From contig JBPOGA010000019.1 of assembly GCA_051252415.1 (NCBI GenBank), positions 7,486 through 71,485 of the forward strand: DNA of 64,000 nt, written 5' to 3'. Shown here piece by piece: positions 32,643 to 42,230 of this stretch (positions are counted from its first letter, which is position 1; every line of letters starts with the position of its first letter). The notes beneath the pieces were generated by a model. It made no database searches. It was not told where the DNA came from and worked only from the letters and a program-made list of their open reading frames with translations. This stretch comes from JBPOFY01 sp051252415. Its GTDB lineage: Bacteria; Verrucomicrobiota; Verrucomicrobiia; Opitutales; Coraliomargaritaceae. A program made the position numbers and the translations under genes.

Positions 32643-33839
32643 ATGAAGCATACAATTTCCATACTTTGTTCTAATCTTAAAGGTAACTTGGGCGATTTCG
32701 CTATCGCAGAAGCGATCGCTTTGGCTGCCCAGCGCTACTTAGGAGAATGTAGGATTCAGCTTTATTACCACGCGAATAAAGCGGTTGATCAAACTCGACT
32801 GCAGGTTTTACTCGATGAGTCAGATGCTAAGTTTGATCTGATACAGCCGGCACCGTATTTTCGTCGGCCAAGGTTGCTTCGTATTTTTTGTCGGTTAGGC
32901 CTCTCAAATCGCGCGTATTCAAAATGGCATAATCTAGCAGTTGCTCGAGTCGCTAAAAAATATCGCAAGTGCGACAGTTTCTATACTGCAGTTTCTCAAA
33001 GTGATTTAGTCTTGTTTGCTGGTGGGGCACAATGGGGGCGCGGAGATTTAAATCTCAATATGTTTGCTCAGTTACATGCGATTGCTGGCACGAATTGCCC
33101 TGTGCGCGCGTTTCCATTTTCATTGTCTAATGCGACAGTTAAATGTAATGGGGCAGCAGGTTTGAACGCTTTGTTTCAGCCGCTAAGTCAGCCCATCTTT
33201 GTACGAGATGGCATATCGCATAGCTGCTTGCAGAAGGCTGCTGTTGAAGCAGAGCTCGTGAGCGATTGTGTTTTTTCGCTCTCGGCTTACTTCGATTCGA
33301 AGTGGGATTCTGAGAGCTCTGATAGTGGACAATCTGCGAAGGTCTTCATTTCATTAACTCAATCAGGTGATGTAGATGCTCCATCGGTAGTTGCTCTTGT
33401 TCAGTCGCTGAAATCTGCTTCCCTAGAACCTGCTCTCTTCTCTACTTGTGAGGTCGAAGATCGTCCATTCTATGAGCAGATACAAAGACTCACAGATGTT
33501 AAGGTGATCTATCCTCTCAGTTGGAAACAAGCAGTGAAAGAGCTATCGTGCTGCCGTTTTGTTATTACGAACCGACTGCATTGCACCATATTCAGTGCAC
33601 TGTCAGGAACGCCGGTAGTTCCGGTCACGAATCGGTCTAAATCTAAAGCATACGTCAAAGATGCCGACTTACCTTGTTCCTTAGATGAGGTCGGAGGAAT
33701 TGATTCAGCCCAAATTGATTTATTTAATGAAAGTTTGGTGACTATATCGAACAGACAGGTGGCTTACGCGAAAGCCTGCGGTGAAATTATGGAGCAACGT
33801 TTACCTGAGTTGTTTGTCGTCAACTCAGTTTCTAAATAA
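32643..33839 (+). CDS. Polysaccharide pyruvyltransferase family protein
   Basis: The protein of about 398 residues belongs to the CsaB/WcaK family, which adds pyruvate ketals to sugars. The N-terminus ISILCSNLKGNLGDFAIAEAI is the typical N(xx)GD start; SDLVLFAGGAQWGRGD, PIFVRDGISHSCLQ and FVITNRLHCTIFSALSGTPVV are further family landmarks. Some members act as other glycan-modifying enzymes, so pyruvylation is inferred. The ATG at 32643 is preferred over a TTG at 32622. A GT4 gene follows after 5 bp. Confidence 0.85.
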   Translation: MKHTISILCSNLKGNLGDFAIAEAIALAAQRYLGECRIQLYYHANKAVDQTRLQVLLDESDAKFDLIQPAPYFRRPRLLRIFCRLGLSNRAYSKWHNLAVARVAKKYRKCDSFYTAVSQSDLVLFAGGAQWGRGDLNLNMFAQLHAIAGTNCPVRAFPFSLSNATVKCNGAAGLNALFQPLSQPIFVRDGISHSCLQKAAVEAELVSDCVFSLSAYFDSKWDSESSDSGQSAKVFISLTQSGDVDAPSVVALVQSLKSASLEPALFSTCEVEDRPFYEQIQRLTDVKVIYPLSWKQAVKELSCCRFVITNRLHCTIFSALSGTPVVPVTNRSKSKAYVKDADLPCSLDEVGGIDSAQIDLFNESLVTISNRQVAYAKACGEIMEQRLPELFVVNSVSK

Positions 33840-33844
33840 GCTGT

Positions 33845-34894
33845 ATGAAGATGAAATTGCTACAAGTTATGCTCGCGCCTGGTGATGGTGGTGCAGAAAC
33901 CTTTTTTGAGAAGCTCGCAATTGCGTTTCAACGTGCAGGTATTCAGCAGCAGTTGATTATTTGTCGGCATCCCGCCCGTCGTGAGCGCTTGGAGGCGGCA
34001 GGGTGTGATGTAGTGGAAATTGCTGCGAAAGGCTGGCGAAAATGGCTGGCTAAATCAGCGGTGAAAAACATCGCGAAGAGCTTTCAACCTACGGTTCAAC
34101 TTGCTTGGATGAGTCGTGCTGCTGGAGCATTGTCAGTATTGCCGGGTTGTTTTAATGTTGCTCGATTGGGTGGTTATTATCCTCTGAAGTATTATAAGAC
34201 CTGCGATTTCTTAGTTGGTAATACGCCCGGGGTGCTGGAGTATTTAAAGCAAGCTGGGTGGCCACGTGATAAGATGGGGCTCATTAGTAATTTTGGTTCG
34301 ATTCCAGATGCGGGTGTATCGGTAAATCATCAAACGATACGTGAGTCGTTTGAGTTAAGTAAGGACGTGCCAGTGATTTTGACTTTAGGCCGTTTGCATG
34401 TAAATAAGGCTCAGGATGTGCTTATTAAAGCGATGGCTAAGGTGCCTGAGGCAGTTTTGTTACTCGCGGGTGATGGGGAGTTACGCGGTGAACTAGAAGC
34501 GCTCGCAGAGTCGAACGGAGTTACGGAGCGCATACGCTTCCTCGGTTGGCGACGCGACATCGATGCGTTGTTTTATGCTGCCGATATATGTGCGTTCCCA
34601 TCCCGTGCGGAACCCTTAGGTAATGTTGTTCTTGAAGCGTGGTCACACAATGTGCCGATTGCAGCAGCTGCGAGTGAAGGTCCTAGTTGGTTGATCGAGC
34701 ATGAGCAAACGGGACTCTTGTTTCCTATTGATGATGTGGAAGCTTGTGCGCAATCGATACAGCGCTTGTTAACGGATACGCCACTGCGTAATCGCTTAGT
34801 GAAACAAGGCGGGGAAAAGCTAAACGCTTCGTTTTCGGAAGCCGCGATCGTGGGGCGTTTTCAAGAGCTCTTTACCGACGGCTCAATCGATTAG
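33845..34894 (+). CDS. Glycosyltransferase family 4
   Basis: This is a 349-residue GT-B retaining glycosyltransferase. MLAPGDGGAETFFEKLAIAF is the acceptor-side glycine loop. ILTLGRLHVNKAQDVLIKAM and FPSRAEPLGNVVLEAWSHNVP (EX7E) form the donor site. It resembles WaaG/WaaI-type enzymes with KAQDVLI in place of the more common KGQDVLI. It follows the pyruvyltransferase gene by 5 bp and overlaps the end of the convergent epimerase gene by 4 bp. Confidence 0.9.
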   Translation: MKMKLLQVMLAPGDGGAETFFEKLAIAFQRAGIQQQLIICRHPARRERLEAAGCDVVEIAAKGWRKWLAKSAVKNIAKSFQPTVQLAWMSRAAGALSVLPGCFNVARLGGYYPLKYYKTCDFLVGNTPGVLEYLKQAGWPRDKMGLISNFGSIPDAGVSVNHQTIRESFELSKDVPVILTLGRLHVNKAQDVLIKAMAKVPEAVLLLAGDGELRGELEALAESNGVTERIRFLGWRRDIDALFYAADICAFPSRAEPLGNVVLEAWSHNVPIAAAASEGPSWLIEHEQTGLLFPIDDVEACAQSIQRLLTDTPLRNRLVKQGGEKLNASFSEAAIVGRFQELFTDGSID

Positions 34895-35841
34895 CTGGCA
34901 TTTTCAGACTTGAACCATTCCACGTATTTGCGAATGCCATCAACAATTGGTGTTTGCGGTTCGTAGCCTAGTAACTTGCGCGATTTACTGATGTCTGCGT
35001 AGGTGAGCGGAACATCGCCTGGTTGTTCATCCATTTGCTCGATGATCGCTTTTTTACCCGTGGCGTCTTCGATCATTGAGATCAGTTCGCTGAGTGTTGT
35101 TGTTGCAGAGCCGCCCAGATTGAAAATCTCGAAAGACTTCTCTCTATAATTTGCGGCGGCAACGATGCCATTCACAATGTCTTCAATGTAGGTGTAATCT
35201 CTAGCTGTGCTACCATCGCCGTATTGTTGAATTGGTTCACCTGCTAAAATGTGTTTTGTGAATTTCGAGATTGCGAGATCTGGGCGCTGGCGTGGACCAT
35301 AAACTGTAAAGAAGCGTAAGCATTGGCAATCGACGCCAAACAGATGTGCGTAGTTTGAGCAAATGTGCTCGCCTGCGACTTTGGTGGCTGCGTAAGGAGA
35401 GATTGTGCGCTCGATGCGGTCGCTTTCGGCAAAGGGCACTTTTTTGTTGATACCGTAGACTGAAGAAGATGAAGCAAAGGTGAAACGCCCGACCTTGTGA
35501 TGGCGGCATGCTTCTAATAGATTGAATGTGCCATCAATGTTTGTCGTGAGATAGAGCTTGGGATCACTAATTGAAGGTCGCACACCAGCACGTGCGGCAA
35601 TATGAATGACTTGGTCAAACTTACCCTCAGTGAAGGTCTTAGTTATGAGCTCATTGTCACGGATGTCGCCTTCGATGAGCGTAATGTCGCTGAGGACAGC
35701 AGCAATGTTTTGGCGTTTGATCGCGGGGGCATAGTAATCATTAAAGTCATCGATGATGGTGACTTGATTTCCATCTTTGATTAATCGCTCGGTAAGTGTT
35801 GAGCCAATGAAACCCGCGCCGCCTGTAATAAGATAATGCAT
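34891..35841 (-). CDS. NAD-dependent sugar epimerase, UDP-glucuronate 4-epimerase-like
   Basis: The 316-residue short-chain dehydrogenase-type epimerase has the NAD loop ITGGAGFIGSTLTERL, the catalytic Ser region FASSSSVYG, and Tyr/Lys in PYAATKVAGE. RAGVRPSISDPKLYLTTN and FFTVYGPRQRPDLAI are characteristic of UDP-glucuronate 4-epimerases more than of GalE. It would supply UDP-galacturonate for the surface glycan; UDP-glucose epimerisation is the alternative. It follows the GT4 gene at 35860 by 18 bp on the same strand. Confidence 0.88.
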   Translation of the reverse strand: MHYLITGGAGFIGSTLTERLIKDGNQVTIIDDFNDYYAPAIKRQNIAAVLSDITLIEGDIRDNELITKTFTEGKFDQVIHIAARAGVRPSISDPKLYLTTNIDGTFNLLEACRHHKVGRFTFASSSSVYGINKKVPFAESDRIERTISPYAATKVAGEHICSNYAHLFGVDCQCLRFFTVYGPRQRPDLAISKFTKHILAGEPIQQYGDGSTARDYTYIEDIVNGIVAAANYREKSFEIFNLGGSATTTLSELISMIEDATGKKAIIEQMDEQPGDVPLTYADISKSRKLLGYEPQTPIVDGIRKYVEWFKSENAS

Positions 35842-35859
35842 GATGAAATCTGAAATGAA

Positions 35860-36960
35860 TTATTGAGCAAGTTGTTGGTAGATACTCGTTGTCTTTTGAA
35901 GCATCGCTTCGAGTGTGAAAGGATTGTTTGTATCTGGTTTAGGGGCGTTTGAATGCCATTCTGTTAGGAGATTAACCATTGTATTGATATCGCCAACGGG
36001 AACCTTACCTTCGGGTAGTAGGGCGTCGAGTTGTTCATGCACTCCACCATGGTCATAGCCAATGACTGGTTTGCCGATCGAGAGTGCTTCGAGCGTGACC
36101 CGCCCAAAGGCTTCAGGGTCGGTGGAGCAGGATACGACGACATTAGAGACTGCCATAATTTCACGCAGGTCACTACGGTGACCGACGAGTGTGATGTCAG
36201 CTTCGAGACCTTTTGCTGCGATAGTGCTTTTAACTTCTTCGTGAAATTCGATTTTCTTAGGGTGTGGCTCGCCGACAAGGAGTCCATGGACTGGTAGGCC
36301 TTTGGCTTTCAGCTCAGCGATGATTTCGATGAAATCGAGTTGCCCCTTCCAACGTGTAATTCTTCCAGGAAGGGTGATCAAATACTTACCTTCTAGTTGA
36401 GCATAAGTGCTATTCCACTCATGCAGCCATTCGCTAGACGGCTGAAAATCGTAGGGGAGCTCTTCGGAACTCACTCCACGGTGAATGACATTGAGTTTTG
36501 CTTCTGGAACGTCTGGGTAATTTGAGCGCACATAATCTTTTACGCTGTTTGAGACACAGATTACAGTTTCACCACGTGTCATCACTTTGGAATATACGTT
36601 CACTGAATAAAATCCATGCACCGTGCTCACTAGATGGGGGCGTATGCTAGGATCCATTTTACGCCAAGCTAACCAAGTGAGCCAGGCGGGTAGTCGCGAG
36701 CGGATATGGATAATGTCTGGTTTTTCATCTAAAAAGAGTCGGCGTAGGACTTTGACCTGCTTGAGCGAAGAGAGGCGTTTTTTATGAACGGGAAGTGTGA
36801 TGTGTCGACTGCCTTCGGATTCAAGTTGTTCGACTTGTCGGCCCCCATTCGAAATTACGATAGATTCGTGATTGTTTTGGACAAGATACTGCCCGACTTC
36901 GAGAGTGCCGCGTTCGACGCCACCTGAATTAAGTTCGGGCAATATTTGGATAACTTTCAT
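35860..36960 (-). CDS. Glycosyltransferase family 4
   Basis: This is a GT4 enzyme of about 366 residues, starting MKVIQILPELNSGGVERGTLE. The middle has LVSTVHGFYSVN and VICVSNSVKDYV; the donor site has LPGRITRWKGQLDFIEII and the EX7E motif in DPEAFGRVTLEALSIGKPVIG. I use the ATG at 36960 because the longer frame up to 37149 lacks any family similarity and would overlap the divergent helicase gene. It is followed by the epimerase gene in the same direction. Confidence 0.9.
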   Translation of the reverse strand: MKVIQILPELNSGGVERGTLEVGQYLVQNNHESIVISNGGRQVEQLESEGSRHITLPVHKKRLSSLKQVKVLRRLFLDEKPDIIHIRSRLPAWLTWLAWRKMDPSIRPHLVSTVHGFYSVNVYSKVMTRGETVICVSNSVKDYVRSNYPDVPEAKLNVIHRGVSSEELPYDFQPSSEWLHEWNSTYAQLEGKYLITLPGRITRWKGQLDFIEIIAELKAKGLPVHGLLVGEPHPKKIEFHEEVKSTIAAKGLEADITLVGHRSDLREIMAVSNVVVSCSTDPEAFGRVTLEALSIGKPVIGYDHGGVHEQLDALLPEGKVPVGDINTMVNLLTEWHSNAPKPDTNNPFTLEAMLQKTTSIYQQLAQ

Positions 36961-37093
36961 GTATATTGCATCATAGGTGCGCTCAACTGAAGGCGACGAG
37001 AATAAATTCACCGCGATATGCCCGAAAAACATGAGAAAGGCGTATTTATAGCTCGTAACAATCGTGGTTATCTGTTTCGTGTCGAGGATTGCG

Positions 37094-40000
37094 ATGACGA
37101 CTACCAAAAAGAGATTAGAAGGCCTAGAAGGCTTTGAACGATTAGACATCGGTGAGCTGTATTATATTGGCAACCGACAGTTTGTGGACCGTGGTCTCAC
37201 TTACTATAGAAATTTTGCGGTCGAAGGCTTCAATTGGGACAATGAAGCAAAGCGCATTAATGCGATTGTGCAGGGTAAGCGCCGTGACCCATACGATGTA
37301 TGGCTGCAGGTCAATAGTGGTGAGCTTGAATACGGTTGTGAGTGTGAATCATGGAGCACTTATGGTGGCTGTAAGCACGTAATTGCTGCAACAGCTGCGA
37401 TGTATCTTGCGGTGCAGGGTAAGAGTGTAGGTAGCTTTGAGATGCCAGATGATTATGCGCAAGACCTACGTCAGCAACTGGGCTATCGTGACGTCGGTGG
37501 TGATACTGCTGACGGAGGTGGCGACGTTTTCGAGGATACTGAGCTCTGGTTGATGGAAGTGCGTGATTATGGGAATCTTGACTTTCAGATACGCGGTGAA
37601 GTCCCGCAGGATTTTTTACGCGAAGTTGGTGTCACGCTTCCGAGTAGTTATGGGTTTTCAGTCGCACGTGAGTTTTCGCTTGGTGATGTAAGCAAAACAT
37701 TCGCTCAATTTCTCGAAAAAGCGAAGGCTGCAGGGATACCCGTGATGATTGGCGTGAGTGGTGAATCACAGCGTATGGAATACCGCAAAACCAAGTGCAC
37801 AATGCGCGTGGAATATGATTATACTGAAGACGAAGTTATTCGGCGTATTTGTTTCGAGAATACAAAAGGGAAATCTTTAGAAGCATATTGTTTGATTCCT
37901 GAAAGTGATTTCGTCGTGCTTTTAAGCGGGCAGGTGCATCGATTAAAGGGTGACCCGCAGTCATTACCCGAGCATGCCGGCCGGCTATTGCATTCGACTG
38001 ATGTAGAGAGCTTTAATGATTCTGCTTATCGTCGGAATTTCCCTGCTATGCAGACTCATGAAGGGCAGTATAGTTTTCATGTCGATGGGGAAGTGTTGAA
38101 GCCGGAATCACTCGATGCAGATTCTGTTCGCATTGAGCTAGATTTGCATGCTGTGGAAAATGCTGCAGGTGAGCGCGAGTCACTAGAATTTGAAATATGC
38201 GCTGCGGTGGGTTCGTTGCAGCTCGACCTACAGGCATTTCAAGAAGATCTACTAGAAGCGGTATTAAGCGGTGCCTATGGCGCATTGCTTTCTGCGAAAC
38301 GCCGCGTGCGTGCGTTATCAGATCTTATTCGTCGCGTGCTTTCGATAAATGAACAGTCGCAGGCAGTCGATTTACAAGAATTGGCGGCAGACTTTCCGGA
38401 ATTATTGGGTGATGAGTATGGCACCGTTGTGCGTCATGTAGTGGAGCGTATCATGGATTTCCTAGGCACCACGCGTGTGGATGAAGCTCGGTTAGTTATT
38501 GATGAGGAGCAAGCACGCTGGTTGGTCTGCCCCTTGCACCTAAGTAAAGTGGCTATGCTACTTTTTAGTATGTATGATTCGGTTTCTCGAGATGATATCA
38601 AAGGGCTTGCCGAAGGGCGTTTGCAGCTATCGCGCCATGATAGTAATGATGGTGTGCTTCAGCGCCTCGTGTCTGTTTGCGCAGCATTAGGCGTGCGGGT
38701 TCGTTTTAATGATCAAGCAATTCGCTCCGCTCCCTTGGCGATTAATCTACAAGGACAACACGGCGGTGCAGGGAAGGATATCGATTGGTTCGAACTACAT
38801 CCTTCAATTACTTGCGGAGATCGCACGATCACGCAGGCTGAATGGAAACGGTTGATTCGTGGACAACTCTTCTTAGAGGCTGCAGATGGTAGTCTAATCA
38901 TGCCAGAAGTGGGTGAAGGGCAGGCTGATGGATTGCAGATGATTGCCGAAATCCTTCAGCGTGGTCGTCCTGACCGTGGTGAAACGGGTCTCACTCCACA
39001 AGGCGGTTTGCAAATTTCACGCTTAGAAATCTTGGACTGGTTGGCGCTACGGAAACGCGGTGTCAAAGTTGAACTACCTGAAGAGGTTGAAGCGGTCTTC
39101 CAGAGTCTAAGTCAGTTTAAATCCATCCCAGATTTCCATCCACCCAAGCGATTAAAGGCAGACCTTCGCCCGTATCAACGAGATGGCTGTGCGTGGATTG
39201 AGTTTATGTATCAGCACCGTTTTGGCGCTTGTTTGGCCGACGACATGGGTCTTGGTAAAACCGTGCAGACGATTGCATTTCTAGCGCATAGACTTGAACA
39301 ATCAAAGCGTAGTCCAAGTGATCTAGCTTCTGTGCTAATTGTGCTACCACCTAGTCTGGTATTTAACTGGCACGATGAGTTTGAGCGTTTTGCACCACAT
39401 TTGAAAGTGCTCGATTGTTTGAGCCCTTCAAAATGGGACCAATCATTGAGAGAGGCAGATATTATTTTGACGACTTATGATCGGGTGCGTATTGAGGCGA
39501 AAACGATGTCGAAGCACGCATTTGATATTTTGGTGTTCGATGAGGCGCATAACTTGAAAAATGTTTCAACGGCTCGAACAAAAGCGGCTGCACATTTGAA
39601 TCGTGGATTTACTTTATGTCTCACGGGTACGCCTGTGGAAAACAATGTTTCTGAGTATTACTCAGTGCTGACGGCAACGGTTCCAGGTATTTTTGGTCAA
39701 TTGAAAGACTTTAAAGAGCGTTACCGTAAAGAGCCGCAGAAGACGCTTCGTCGAGCAAAACCATTTGTGCTACGCCGCACCAAGGAAAAGATGCTGAAAG
39801 AGCTACCCAAAAAGGAAGAGCAAGAGCTATTCCTCGAGATGTCGCCTATACAGAAAGAGATTTATACGCGCACGGTATCAGAAGTGCGTGAAGAAGTGGC
39901 GCTAGCTTATGAAGATAGGCCAGAGCAACAGGCAGGCATTGTCGCGCTAGCGGCGATTTTGCGCCTGCGGCAAGTTTGCGTGAGCCCTACATTGCTGGGC

Positions 40001-40540
40001 AAACCAATGGATGAGCCAGCACCGAAGTTTAGCCATATGGCAGATAAGCTCGAAGAGCTGCAGTCTGAGGGGCATGCGGCCTTGGTGTTTAGTCAGTTCA
40101 TTGGTGGACTCGATCAGATGGAAGCTATAGCCAAAGAGCGCAACATCCCATACCTACGGATGGATGGGCGCACACCAGTCAGTCAGCGTAAGGCGTTGGT
40201 GCAGAAGTTTCAAAGCAGTGAAGGCCCCGCTTTTTTCTTTATTAGTTTAAAGACAGGGGGCGTTGGCTTGAATTTGACGCGAGCCAACTATGTTTTCCAC
40301 CTCGATCCTTGGTGGAACCCAGCAGTAGAAAATCAAGCAAGTGACCGTGCGCACCGTATCGGTCAGAAACGTGCAGTCTTCGTGCAGCGTTTGATCATGC
40401 AACATACAATCGAGGCTCGAATGTTAGAGCTTAAAGCGCGCAAAGCTGAATTATTCCGACAACTGGTTGATGAACCAGGTGGTCAGCCAGCCTCTGCTAA
40501 ACTGAGCCGTAGTGATCTTGAGTATCTTCTTGAAGGGTGA
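37094..40540 (+). CDS. SNF2-family helicase with SWIM zinc finger
   Basis: The protein of about 1148 residues carries an N-terminal SWIM finger (CECESWSTYGGCKH, near residue 85), a long middle region typical of bacterial SNF2 proteins, and a complete Snf2 ATPase in the C-terminal 470 residues. Visible motifs are DDMGLGKTVQT (Walker A), FDEAHNLKN, CLTGTPVENN, FSQFIGGLDQM and NPAVENQASDRAHRIGQ. It probably remodels protein-nucleic acid complexes, for example in transcription recycling as for RapA; the partner is unknown. The ATG at 37094 is used. It is divergent from the GT4 gene and followed by serS. Confidence 0.92.
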   Translation: MTTTKKRLEGLEGFERLDIGELYYIGNRQFVDRGLTYYRNFAVEGFNWDNEAKRINAIVQGKRRDPYDVWLQVNSGELEYGCECESWSTYGGCKHVIAATAAMYLAVQGKSVGSFEMPDDYAQDLRQQLGYRDVGGDTADGGGDVFEDTELWLMEVRDYGNLDFQIRGEVPQDFLREVGVTLPSSYGFSVAREFSLGDVSKTFAQFLEKAKAAGIPVMIGVSGESQRMEYRKTKCTMRVEYDYTEDEVIRRICFENTKGKSLEAYCLIPESDFVVLLSGQVHRLKGDPQSLPEHAGRLLHSTDVESFNDSAYRRNFPAMQTHEGQYSFHVDGEVLKPESLDADSVRIELDLHAVENAAGERESLEFEICAAVGSLQLDLQAFQEDLLEAVLSGAYGALLSAKRRVRALSDLIRRVLSINEQSQAVDLQELAADFPELLGDEYGTVVRHVVERIMDFLGTTRVDEARLVIDEEQARWLVCPLHLSKVAMLLFSMYDSVSRDDIKGLAEGRLQLSRHDSNDGVLQRLVSVCAALGVRVRFNDQAIRSAPLAINLQGQHGGAGKDIDWFELHPSITCGDRTITQAEWKRLIRGQLFLEAADGSLIMPEVGEGQADGLQMIAEILQRGRPDRGETGLTPQGGLQISRLEILDWLALRKRGVKVELPEEVEAVFQSLSQFKSIPDFHPPKRLKADLRPYQRDGCAWIEFMYQHRFGACLADDMGLGKTVQTIAFLAHRLEQSKRSPSDLASVLIVLPPSLVFNWHDEFERFAPHLKVLDCLSPSKWDQSLREADIILTTYDRVRIEAKTMSKHAFDILVFDEAHNLKNVSTARTKAAAHLNRGFTLCLTGTPVENNVSEYYSVLTATVPGIFGQLKDFKERYRKEPQKTLRRAKPFVLRRTKEKMLKELPKKEEQELFLEMSPIQKEIYTRTVSEVREEVALAYEDRPEQQAGIVALAAILRLRQVCVSPTLLGKPMDEPAPKFSHMADKLEELQSEGHAALVFSQFIGGLDQMEAIAKERNIPYLRMDGRTPVSQRKALVQKFQSSEGPAFFFISLKTGGVGLNLTRANYVFHLDPWWNPAVENQASDRAHRIGQKRAVFVQRLIMQHTIEARMLELKARKAELFRQLVDEPGGQPASAKLSRSDLEYLLEG

Positions 40541-40596
40541 TGAATCATTCATGGCTTGACTGCTTGCCCGCTTCTGTCTTCTCAATTTGAGTCCAA

Positions 40597-41868
40597 ATGA
40601 TCGATATTAAGCTGCTTCGCGAGCAGCCGGATTTTGTCCGCGCTGCAATTGCCAATAAGAAATTCAAGACGGACCTCGATTCAGTCTTGGAGCTCGACGC
40701 TACCCGCCGTTCAAAAATCACGGAGGCGGAACAAGCGCGCGCGGAGCAAAAGGCAGCGAATAAGGAAATGGCCGCGTTGCCGAAGGGCACGCCAGAGTTT
40801 ATCGCTAAGGTTCAGGAAATGAAGGCGATTGGTGGCCGTGCGAAGGAGTTGGAAGTCGAAGCGAAAGCTGCTGACGAAGCGTTTCAGGAAGCCTTTCTAT
40901 CCATCCCGAACTTGCCAGATCCATCAGTACCAGTAGGTAAGGGTGAGGACGAAAATGTTGTTGCATCCACATGGGGCGACGCCGACGCCGAGTTTCCGCA
41001 TGCCTTGCCGCACTTTGATATCCCATGGTTTGAGTCACGCATTGATTTTGCACGTGGTGTGAAAACTGCGGGTGCTGGATTTCCGTTCTATGTTGGTGAA
41101 ATGTCGCGCCTCGTGCGTGCTTTGGTAAATTTCTTCTTAGAAGAGGCTCGTGAAAACGGTTATGAAGAGGTGCTGCCTCCTATCGTTGTGAACGCGGAGA
41201 GCGCGACGGCGACTGGTCAACTGCCAGATAAGGAAGGCCAAATGTATGTCGATGAGAAGGAGGGGCTTTACCTCATCCCGACAGCTGAGGTGCCGGTAAC
41301 CAATTTCTATCGCGATGAGATTCTTGATGCCGATCAAATGCCGATCTATCGCTGTGCTTACACGCCTTGTTTCCGTCGTGAAGCAGGTAGTTGGGGTGCG
41401 CACGTGCGTGGGCTGAATCGTTTGCACCAATTTGATAAAGTCGAACTCGTGAAGTGGACAGATGCTGATAGCAGCATGGAAGAATTGGAAAAGATTCGTG
41501 AGAATGTGGAAGGCACGCTTCAAAAGCTTGGTCTTCCATATCGCGTGCTACGTATGTGCACGGGCGACATTGGCTTCCCCCACGCAAAGCAATACGACCT
41601 CGAAGTGTTTGCCGCTGGGCAGAAGCGCTGGCTTGAAGTCTCCAGTTGTAGTAACTTTACCGATTTCCAGGCACGCCGTGCAGGAATCCGCTATCGTAAC
41701 GAGGATGGTAAACCAGTTACAGCACATACACTTAATGGTTCTGGTCTTGCAGTGCCTCGTGTGCTGGCTGCGATTCTCGAGAATAACTTACAAGCAGATG
41801 GGCGTGTAAAAGTTCCTGATTGCCTGCAGTATTGGATGAAGCAGGAGTATATTGGTGAGAGCCAGTAG
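40597..41868 (+). CDS. serS: Seryl-tRNA synthetase
   Basis: This is a class II aminoacyl-tRNA synthetase of 423 residues. It has the N-terminal coiled-coil arm (EAEQARAEQKAANKEMAALP), TAEVPVTNFYRDEIL, motif 2 in PCFRREAGSWGAHVRGLNR, and motif 3 in TLNGSGLAVPRVLAAILEN. MIDIKLLREQPDFVRAAIA is the normal start. It is bacterial in type and of normal length. Confidence 0.97.
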   Translation: MIDIKLLREQPDFVRAAIANKKFKTDLDSVLELDATRRSKITEAEQARAEQKAANKEMAALPKGTPEFIAKVQEMKAIGGRAKELEVEAKAADEAFQEAFLSIPNLPDPSVPVGKGEDENVVASTWGDADAEFPHALPHFDIPWFESRIDFARGVKTAGAGFPFYVGEMSRLVRALVNFFLEEARENGYEEVLPPIVVNAESATATGQLPDKEGQMYVDEKEGLYLIPTAEVPVTNFYRDEILDADQMPIYRCAYTPCFRREAGSWGAHVRGLNRLHQFDKVELVKWTDADSSMEELEKIRENVEGTLQKLGLPYRVLRMCTGDIGFPHAKQYDLEVFAAGQKRWLEVSSCSNFTDFQARRAGIRYRNEDGKPVTAHTLNGSGLAVPRVLAAILENNLQADGRVKVPDCLQYWMKQEYIGESQ

Positions 41869-41942
41869 GGCCTGCGAATACGAGAAACCCTATAGCGGCT
41901 AAAGCTTGCGTTTATACGGTATGTCTATTAAAAATTAGCGGT

Positions 41943-42182
41943 ATGGAAGAACTCAGAGAAGCACTGATGTCAAAGAACATTATCGTTTGGATCGTCTTAG
42001 TGATCATCTTGGTGGTCGCCCTAAAGCTATTAAAGAATGCAGGTAAGTTCTTTGTCGTCTTACTTGCATTAATCGTTGTTGGATTCATTCTGAATTATTT
42101 TTCTCCTGGCATTTTGGATCCTATGATTGATTTCGTGCGTGGTGGCTGGCTTGGTGAACACCGCCCAGATAGACCTTGGTAG
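41943..42182 (+). CDS. Small membrane protein, unknown
   Basis: The 79-residue product has two hydrophobic stretches (IIVWIVLVIILVVALKLL and FVVLLALIVVGFILNYF), so it probably spans the membrane twice, with a charged C-terminus (GEHRPDRPW). An ATG at 41967 would give a shorter protein starting MSKNIIVW. I recognise no family. It lies between serS and proS in the same direction, 74 bp after serS and about 50 bp before proS, so it may be cotranscribed with them. Confidence 0.65.
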   Translation: MEELREALMSKNIIVWIVLVIILVVALKLLKNAGKFFVVLLALIVVGFILNYFSPGILDPMIDFVRGGWLGEHRPDRPW

Positions 42183-42230
42183 AAGTTTGGCATTGCAGAC
42201 GAGGTAAGTTGGCTTTTGCTAGCTCCACTT

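Noticed and set aside
13720..35841. Secondary-metabolite cluster (glycosyltransferases, sulfotransferases, carbamoyltransferase, methyltransferase)
   Set aside because: No scaffold-forming synthase is present, whereas waaC, waaF, waaG, waaP and lipid A acyltransferase genes are; an LPS/surface-glycan island explains the content.
36961..37149. N-terminal extension of the GT4 protein starting at 37149
   Set aside because: The added 63 residues resemble no GT4 N-terminus and overlap the divergent helicase gene; the ATG at 36960 gives the normal start.
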